A stretch of 64,000 nucleotides of DNA from Phragmites australis (lineage: Eukaryota > Streptophyta > Magnoliopsida > Poales > Poaceae), in NCBI RefSeq assembly GCF_958298935.1, contig NC_084931.1, positions 19,743,334 to 19,807,333 on the forward strand, in the 5' to 3' direction. This document shows positions 57,718 to 64,000 of the stretch, one piece after another (the first letter of the stretch is position 1; the number at the start of each line of letters is the position of its first letter). The notes beneath the pieces were generated by a model that was not told the origin of the DNA, did no database searches, and saw nothing but the letters and a program-made list of their open reading frames with translations. The position numbers were made by a program, and so were the translations under genes.

Positions 57718-59559
57718 TGTAGAACCAAGAACAATAACTAGAGGGGATGGATAGGCACCTCACCAAATTGTTGGATTACCTTTTCCTATTTTCTCACCCA
57801 ATGCACCTCAAAACAAAGAGTGGAAGCAAGAAACCGAGAGAAACAAGACAAAATCACAATGATCATGAAATGACCATGGTTCCATTGAATGGATCTGAAC
57901 ACTAGGTTCTATGAGAAACCAATCCAAGTGTCATTGCTCACAAACTCTTGCAACTTGAATGAAAAATACTTAGATCTAATGAAATAAGAACCCGATGAAG
58001 AAATTTTCCAAGTTGATGGATCTAGAGGATGGGGATGGTTCAAGACCAACTTATATGTGATTCTTATCATTCTAGCAGCAAGAAAAACAACTTCAAGAAG
58101 GTGAAAATTTTCAACTTTCAAACAAAAACAAAAATTGCAACAAATACCGAGAAACTTGCAACCAAGCAAGGGAGCCAATAAAGGGAAACTAGAAGGAGAT
58201 GAACATAAGCGCAAAAGGAAACATAAACTTCATTTCTTGCAGAGGAATGTCCTATTTTGGGCAGATTACAAAGTATTTTTCTTTAAAAAAACTCTCACCT
58301 AACACAAAGGCTAAGCTCTCCTCTTCATCTCCTCTAAAACCCTAGCACCTAATCTCAAATGGTTGGCTCAAGGGGGTCAACCAGGCCTCCCCTTTATTTA
58401 TAGATTAGGTTCCTTGACCCTTAAGTTCCCTAGATTGCTTCTAAAATGCTCCTCTCTTTCAATACACTCCTACCTACTACCGAGGGTAAGTTTGTCCATC
58501 TTTTTCCTCGTCCATCGAGCAACCATGGTGTGTTTATGACTTAGCTTCCTCTCGACACAAGCTTCACAATGATGCCACGTGCACTTCACACTTTCCCATG
58601 GTTTTGAGGCCAAACCGTGAAACCGCCTTGTACGCTTCTCACAGCATGACTCTCTGTCACTTACTTACACATTAAGCAAGCCACTCGATGTTGACGCGTG
58701 TAGTCCGTCTTGTGATCTTGACCACCGGCAAGTATCTCCCGCTTCTGATCCCTCGAGCCGCCTCATCAGTTGCTGTGGCATCCTTTCGCTTGACTTTGTC
58801 AACACGCCGTCTTCATCCACCTTATTACGCTTTTCTTGCACACCACATGTATAGCTAAGATCACTCTTGACTTTGTACTACCACCTTGATTGTCCCATAC
58901 CAAGAACCCAGCTTAGCCCTGATCATCCCACCGTCGACCTCCAACTTGCATCCATCGCCTGTACATCAGAAGACAAGCACAAACGTATCTCCAATTCCAT
59001 TTCCAATTATACAAAATCAAAATTCTTTGTTGAAGAACTTATCTCAAAAAAATCGTGAACACCGGACGATCTGGTGTGTATTGCCCTCTCTGATCGCTGG
59101 ACCATCTGGCGCTTGTAGTTCTAACTCCACTGAAAACTTTCTGAAAAATCCTCTGGCGAAGCATCTTGTGTACACTCCTCCATTGCCAGACCATATGTTG
59201 AGTGCAACCCGCCAAACAAGTCATTTTGCAACCTCTCTGGAACAAATGTTGCGGTGAGGCCTCCGGTGTTCACATCCTCCATCGCCGGACCATACAATGT
59301 GTAGAATTCCTAAACTCCACCTTCTGGAATGTTCTGACGTGCGCAATGCCTTATCGTTGGATCATCTGATGTGTACAAATTCTCCAGTGCCAGATCATCC
59401 AGCGAGTGTAAATTTTGTCTCAGAAACAAACACTGCAACTCCAATATCTTTGATTAGTCTCAAATATAGACAAATACAACCATGCTTATACAATACCAAA
59501 GATCATCAAACCAACTCAACGAACTTGTCAATCATTCATCACAAATAAACTAAGACACA
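57718..59559 (-). repeat. Sirevirus 5' LTR (right copy)
   Basis: Starts TGTAGAACCAAGAACAAT on + and aligns with the left LTR throughout (aaacaaagag, acacttagatc-type, cgatgaag.aattttc, aagacaagcacaaacgtatct). The minus-strand TATA box is near 58,395. The right edge abuts CACTA 3. Confidence 0.8.
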
Positions 59560-59594
59560 CTCTACTATAGAACACCACATATGTAATGCCCCAT

Positions 59595-59712
59595 CAGTGC
59601 CGGTTTAACAGTAACTGGTACTGTTGACGTATCAGTGCCGGTTCTTAAACTGGTACTGTAGACACTATCAGTGCCAGTTCAATATACCAACCAGCACTGA
59701 TGGGGCGCTACA
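59595..59712. repeat. CACTA 3 sub-terminal repeats
   Basis: The words atcagtgccggtt, aactggtactgt and accagcactgat recur in direct and inverted order (59596, 59629, 59667, 59689), the binding-site pattern of CACTA ends. The unit differs from those of CACTA 1 and CACTA 2, so the three elements belong to separate subfamilies. Confidence 0.75.
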
Positions 59713-60640
59713 GTATAAAGCCCCCCTTCTCCCCCATGAGCGACCAGAGCCCCCCAAGCGCGACCAGAGCCGCCGCAAGCCCACTAGAACAGCGCCGATT
59801 GCCATTTTTGCCATCTCTACGGTTGAAGGATTCAAGTTCTCTAAGGTTAATAAGATAATCTATATTTCTTTTTTAGATAGATTTACTTGGTAGATTGGTC
59901 TAGGATTGAGGGTTGGTGTTTGTTCTATGGTTATGGATTTAGAGATGCAATTGAGATCTAATTTAGGAAAAGTTTACAACTTTGTCATTTTTAGATGTAT
60001 AGAGATGATCTACATTTGATTCTTAGTTGGATTTATTTGCTATATTGCTCTAGATTTGAATTTAGGTGGTTGTTCCTTGGTGTTGAATTTTGGAATGAGC
60101 AAGAGCTCTAATATGATATAAATTAGAGAAAGATCGCTATTTTGTTATTGTAGATGATTTAAGGAGTAGATTAATAGTCACATGTAAATAGATGTGGTTG
60201 CGTACATTAAAATCTATGGATAATTACAAATTTGCCACTACTAGAACCGTTATTGCCATTAAAAAATTACAAAAATACCACTAGATCTGTCATTCGAGTG
60301 GCATCCTTGGAAAGAATAAAAAATCAGGGAGGTATTTGCAAATGCCCCTAAAATCTAGCTCCAATTTTTTAGTATGTGGTTTGCGTATATTTTTAAAGTC
60401 TTGAATTTAAATAATAATCTAGTCGATTTCCTCTGTTCATTAATCAATGTAGTGAATTTAACACAATTGATAGAATATTATGTTGTAGGAATGGCACGTC
60501 CACCCATGGGTTGCAATCGGACATGGCAGCCTTTGGAAGGTGGGTCCCCCGACCAGTCCCAAGTACCGAAAGGAGATGGGCCCTCAAATAGGGACTAATC
60601 AGGATGCGAGATAATTCAATGAATTTATTCTAGATTTTGA
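59713..60640 (+). other. CACTA 3 leader region
   Basis: Non-coding except for a short frame (60491-60598) MARPPMGCNRTWQPLEGG of unknown meaning, perhaps an untranslated or first exon. Intron-like AT-rich DNA fills the rest. Confidence 0.4.
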
Positions 60641-60641
60641 A

Positions 60642-60884
60642 ATGTTTAATGATTATAAGTTGAATGTGTTTAATTATAATGATTTGCAGATAGACCGGTC
60701 ATGGATATACAAGGATCGAGGGCCAGAGTTCTTTGTTGGCATTGAGGATTTTTTGAGGGCTGTCGCAGTGTATAAGAAGCCAAAAAGGAAGCATGCTAGT
60801 CACTATATATGTTATCCGTGTGAAGAAATTTTCAAACATAAAGTTGATCTGTGCACACTTGATTCGCAGGGGTTTCAAGACTAG
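60642..60884 (+). pseudogene. CACTA 3 transposase-associated N-terminal domain
   Basis: The frame holds QIDRSWIYKDRGPEFFVGIE and CYPCEEIFKHKVDL, the DRSWxY domain before tnp2, with intact tryptophan, unlike CACTA 2. It stops at 60884 (QGFQD*) and the continuation (YTRWTEHSEFEDVG) is in another frame, so a frameshift is likely. Confidence 0.75.
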
Positions 60885-61136
60885 CTATACCCGTTGGACT
60901 GAGCACAGTGAATTTGAAGATGTTGGGCGTGAAGGGTAACCAACAGTCGAAGAAGACATAATCAATGATATGACGGCTAACGATATGTCGGCATTTGAAG
61001 ATACTTTTGTCGAAAACTATGGAGGGGACACTTTTGTTGGCAACAATGAAGATTGCTTAGAGCAAATGTTGTGCGATGGGGGGGGGGGGATTTCACCAGT
61101 GAAAGAGAATATCAAAAGTTCTAGCGCATGGTAGAG

Positions 61137-62390
61137 GACTCTAAAACACCACTTTACCCGAACTGTAAAGATGAGCACAGCAAGTTGCATGTGGTGCTGA
61201 TACTGATGCAAATGAAGGCTAGCAATGGTTGGGCTGATAAGGGTTCAATAAATTGTTAGAATTCTTGACGGAATAGCTTCCAAGGGGGAATGTGGTTCCT
61301 GAAACTACGTATCATGCCAAGCAGGTTGTTTACCCGTTGGGATTGGAAGTAGAGAAAATACATGCATGTGGAAACGATTGCATGTTGTTTCGCGATGAGG
61401 ATGCAGACTTGGAAGCATGTCGCATTTGCAATGCACCACGGTACAAGCGAGCGATAGCATGGGGGTGAAGAGAAAGAAGAAAAGACCCCCTGTTAAGGTG
61501 GTTTTGTATTTCCCTATAATCCACCGTTTGAAGCGATTGTTTGCTAACAGAGTGAATGCCGAGTTGATGCTATGGCACGTCGAACAGCGCAAGAAAGATG
61601 GAATACTTAGACACCCTGCTGATAGCATGCGATGGAGGAGATTCGATCCAAAATACAAGGAATTCAGAGATAATGTGAGGAATATAAGGTTCAGGTTGAG
61701 TACGGATGGGATGAATCCTTTTGGCAACACGAGAAGTACTAATAACACTTGGCCCGTGACTCTTTGTATCTACAACCTTACACCTTGGATGTGCATGAAG
61801 CGAAAGTACCTTATGATGCCTTTGCTGATTAGTGGGCCGAATCAACCAGGCAATGATATCGATGTGTACCTCAAACCATTGGTTGAAGATCTTCTTGTAT
61901 TGTGGAAAGATGGCGTATGGGTATGGGATGAATACAGACGTGAGAATTTCACCCTACGCGCAATGTTGTTCGTAACGATCTCAGATTGGTCTGCTCTTGG
62001 TAACCTATCAGGGCAGACTATACAATGGATGTGTTCAATGCTTGGAGGAAACCGGGGGGGGTGGCTGACAAACAGTCGGAAAATGATCTTTATGGGTCAC
62101 CGTAGGTTCCTTCGTCCAGATCACCCATACCGCAAGAATAAAAGAGGTTTTGATGGGACATTTGAGCATCGTCAAATTCCGAAGATTCGCACTGGAGAAC
62201 AAGTATTTAAGATAGTAAATACACTTAGAGTTGTACTTAGAAATGGGCCAAATAGTACAAAAATCCCGGCTGGGCAACATGCTCCTATGTAGAAAAAGAT
62301 ATCAATATTTTGGTTGCTGCCTTATTGGAAGTATCTTATAGTCCAACACGCAATCGACGTCATGCACGTGGAGAATAATATGTTAATATG
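61137..62390 (+). pseudogene. CACTA 3 transposase (tnp2 family), broken
   Basis: YPNCKDEHSKLHVVLILMQM-type start (61150), then the main frame 61417-62292: KVVLYFPIIHRLKRLFANRV, MRWRRFDPKYKEFRDNVRNI, FRLSTDGMNPFGNTRSTNNT, NQPGNDIDVYLKPLVEDLLV and FTLRAMLFVTISDWSALGNL, matching tnp2 blocks including the STDGMNPFG signature with Asp. After GQT a frameshift (62020-62045) leaves the CxxC block. The last part (DGTFEHRQIPKI) is intact. A stop at about 61469 precedes the main frame. It does the DNA cutting in active elements. Confidence 0.85.
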
Positions 62391-63062
62391 TTTGATAGCT
62401 TGATTGGTACCTTATTAGAAATATCTAGGAAAACAAAAGATACACTAAATGCACAGCTGGAACTGGGAGAAATGAACCTAAGTAAGGACCTACATTACAT
62501 AAAATTAGACAACGGCAAAAAGAAACTTCCCTCAGCTTGCTACACTATGAGCAAGGAAGAGAAGATCCGCCTATGTGGTTGCTTGCGTAATGTCAAAGTT
62601 TCAACTGGTTACTCCTCCAACATCAGGAGCTTAGTAAACATGAAAGATAAGAAGTTAGTTGGCATGAAGTCTCATGATTGTCACGTGATGATGATGCAGA
62701 TGCTTCTAGTTGCAATTAAAGGTATTCTACCAGATAAGGTCCGAGACCCAATCATAATGTTGTGTTTTTTCTTCAACGCAATTTCACAGAAGGTCATTGA
62801 TCCGAACAAACTGGCGAAGCTACAGGAAGACGTGGTCCATACTATATGTCAGTTTGAAACTATTTTCCCTCTAACATTTTTTGATATAATGCCCCACCAA
62901 ATTGTTCACATTGTGGGTGAGATAAAGAGCCTTGGCCCCATGTTTTTGCATCAGATGTATCCTTTTGAATGGTTCATGGGGGTTCTAAAGAAATATGTTC
63001 GTAACCGAGGTCGCCTGGAAGGTTGCATTGCCCAAGGGTGGAGTATGGAGGAGGTCATTTAG
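62388..63062 (+). pseudogene. CACTA 3 transposase DUF4218 domain
   Basis: A 224-codon frame: ELGEMNLSKDLHYIKLDNGK, ACYTMSKEEKIRLCGCLRNV, GMKSHDCHVMMMQMLLVAIK, FFFNAISQKVIDPNKLAKLQ, MYPFEWFMGVLKKYVRNRGR and CIAQGWSMEEVI, then an in-frame stop at 63060-63062 where the domain should go on (the next codons still read FCIDYMKLNAIGMPISRYEG). This domain is part of the tnp2-class transposase. One stop is the only damage seen here. Confidence 0.85.
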
Positions 63063-63224
63063 TTTTGCATTGACTACATGAAACTGAACGCGATTGGTAT
63101 GCCTATATCTCGCTATGAGGGGAGGCTAAAGGGGAAAGGGACGATAGGTCATACTTCAATCCATATCAAAGATCGTGTTTCATTCACTCAAGCACACTTT
63201 ACAGTTCTACAATAATCACTTGTA

Positions 63225-63944
63225 GTGAGCCTGTATGTCAATATGCACGTGAGCATGCTACGGTCCACAAATCCAATAAAGTTAGATGATTGGATCGCAA
63301 GAGAGCATAGAGATAATTTTGGTAATTGGTTACGTCAACACATGATGGGTAAGGATACCAACGATGCTCTGTTGGAACTGCTAACTAATGGCCCGTCAAC
63401 TACGATTCGCACATTCCAAGCATACGAGATCAATGGCTATACATTTTATACGAGAGCACAAGACAACAGGAACACTAAGCAAAATAGCGGTGTCCGTATT
63501 GATGCCTATGACTGTGCTGACAACAGGGAAACCTACTATGGATTCATAGAGGAGATTTGGGAGCTTGAATATGGCGAGTTGATGGTCCCTCTATTTCGGT
63601 GCCAATGGGTTAGGCTCCCAGGGGGAGTCAAGGTCGACAAGTATGGTATAATTACCGTGGACCTCAAACTCGTTGGATACAGAGAAGAACCATTCGTGCT
63701 TGCCATGGATGTTGCACAAGTCTTCTATGTAAAGGACCTGGGCCCAGTTATCAAGGAGGATCATCACGTGGTTCTTCAAGGAAAAAGAAAGATTCTCGAT
63801 GTTGACGATGTTGTCAACGAAGAACACTGCGACAAATTCGATGACTTGCCTATTCTTGGAGAGAATGTCGAACTTCCTTTCATTGATGACACTAAGGAAG
63901 CTACCTACATACGCCACGACCATAACGAAGTATTAATCATTTAA
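63225..63944 (+). pseudogene. CACTA 3 transposase C-terminal domain (DUF4216), intact
   Basis: 239 codons: ISVYVNMHVSML-like start, LDDWIAREHRDNFGNWLRQH, FQAYEINGYTFYTRAQDNRN, NSGVRIDAYDCADNRETYYG, FRCQWVRLPGGVKVDKYGII, GYREEPFVLAMDVAQVFYVK. It ends with EVLII* at 63944. It is part of the same transposase as the preceding frames; the start codon is nominal because the frame is cut from the DUF4218 piece by a stop (63212-63216). Confidence 0.85.
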
Positions 63945-64000
63945 TGAAAGCAGCTTTCATGTATTTGTATCGAGGACATGTGTGGTGAAGCATAACTTTT

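Larger units (their letters stand above)
48858..59559 (-). mobile_element. Full-length, decayed Sirevirus (Copia), minus strand
   Basis: Two LTRs (48858-50686 and 57718-59559, about 1.83 kb each) flank minus-strand gag-pol. The primer-binding site is TGGTATCAGAGC on the minus strand (+ 57704-57715), two bases from the right LTR. Order from right to left: gag with CCHC knuckle, coiled-coil region, protease, integrase, RT, RNase H, then a long non-coding stretch with cytosine tracts. Stops, frameshifts and altered catalytic residues show it is dead. The LTRs differ visibly (many substitutions and small indels). Flanking pentamers TAAAC and CTCTA do not match. Confidence 0.85.
59558..64000 (+). 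mobile_element. CACTA (En/Spm) element 3, plus strand, running off the window
   Basis: The left end directly abuts the Sirevirus LTR: CACTCTACTATAGAAC (59558) looks like a mutated CACTACTATAGAAC terminus. Sub-terminal repeats (CAGTGCCGGTT / AACTGGTACTG) follow at 59595-59710. Transposase genes run on +: N-terminal domain (60642-60884), tnp2 (61300-62390), DUF4218 (62388-63062), DUF4216 (63225-63944). It is the same family group as CACTA 2 in the opposite orientation. The right end lies beyond 64000. Confidence 0.8.

Overview
The window is nuclear DNA of a grass, probably panicoid. The evidence is plant-type spliced genes with GT/AG introns and telo-box/site II promoters, together with Sirevirus (Copia), Tekay-like Gypsy, CACTA, Mutator-like and LINE elements. 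No organelle or bacterial feature was seen.

Two genes look intact. The first (+, coding 1925-5069, five coding exons, 461 aa) encodes a basic, probably nuclear protein that I recognise only as a plant family without a known function. The second (-, coding 26642-30539, three exons, 189 aa) is NOP16, a nucleolar ribosome-biogenesis factor; its 3.2-kb first intron carries a 1.1-kb Mutator-like non-autonomous element. Both promoters pair a telo-box with a TGGGCC/GGCCCA site II element.

Almost everything else is transposable elements and gene relics. 6254-7924 is a Sirevirus solo LTR with a perfect 5-bp target duplication. 8.4-10.5 kb holds a MULE transposase tail and AT-rich DNA, and 10.5-12.1 kb a Gypsy-type LTR remnant. 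12.6-12.8 kb is a pectin-methylesterase-inhibitor-like relic. 13677-16936 is a glycoside hydrolase family 1 (beta-glucosidase) pseudogene with an LTR and a LINE in its introns and a CACTA element in its fifth recognisable exon. That CACTA (16937 to about 21360) encodes a TNP1-like protein with a proline-rich minisatellite and a Ulp1-like protease domain; it is cut on the right by a decayed Copia element (21361 to about 25645).

Right of NOP16 lie a Copia LTR with its primer-binding site (31984-32301), a 2.4-kb Sirevirus 3' LTR with part of its internal region (32535 to about 36440), a small CACTA (37761-38499) and a GRAS/SCL3-like relic. A second CACTA (about 39150-48200, minus) has its transposase gene split by a 4,043-bp Gypsy solo LTR with TSD TGCAT. 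A second GRAS relic follows, then a full-length but decayed Sirevirus (48858-59559, minus), and finally a third CACTA (from about 59558, plus) that runs off the window. All Sirevirus LTRs and the Tekay-like solo LTR lie on the minus strand. No previously undescribed functional system stands out; the notable material is structural: nested insertions, a perfect 56-bp palindrome, a 49-bp inverted duplication inside Copia pol, paired GRAS relics, and the shared promoter grammar of the two living genes.
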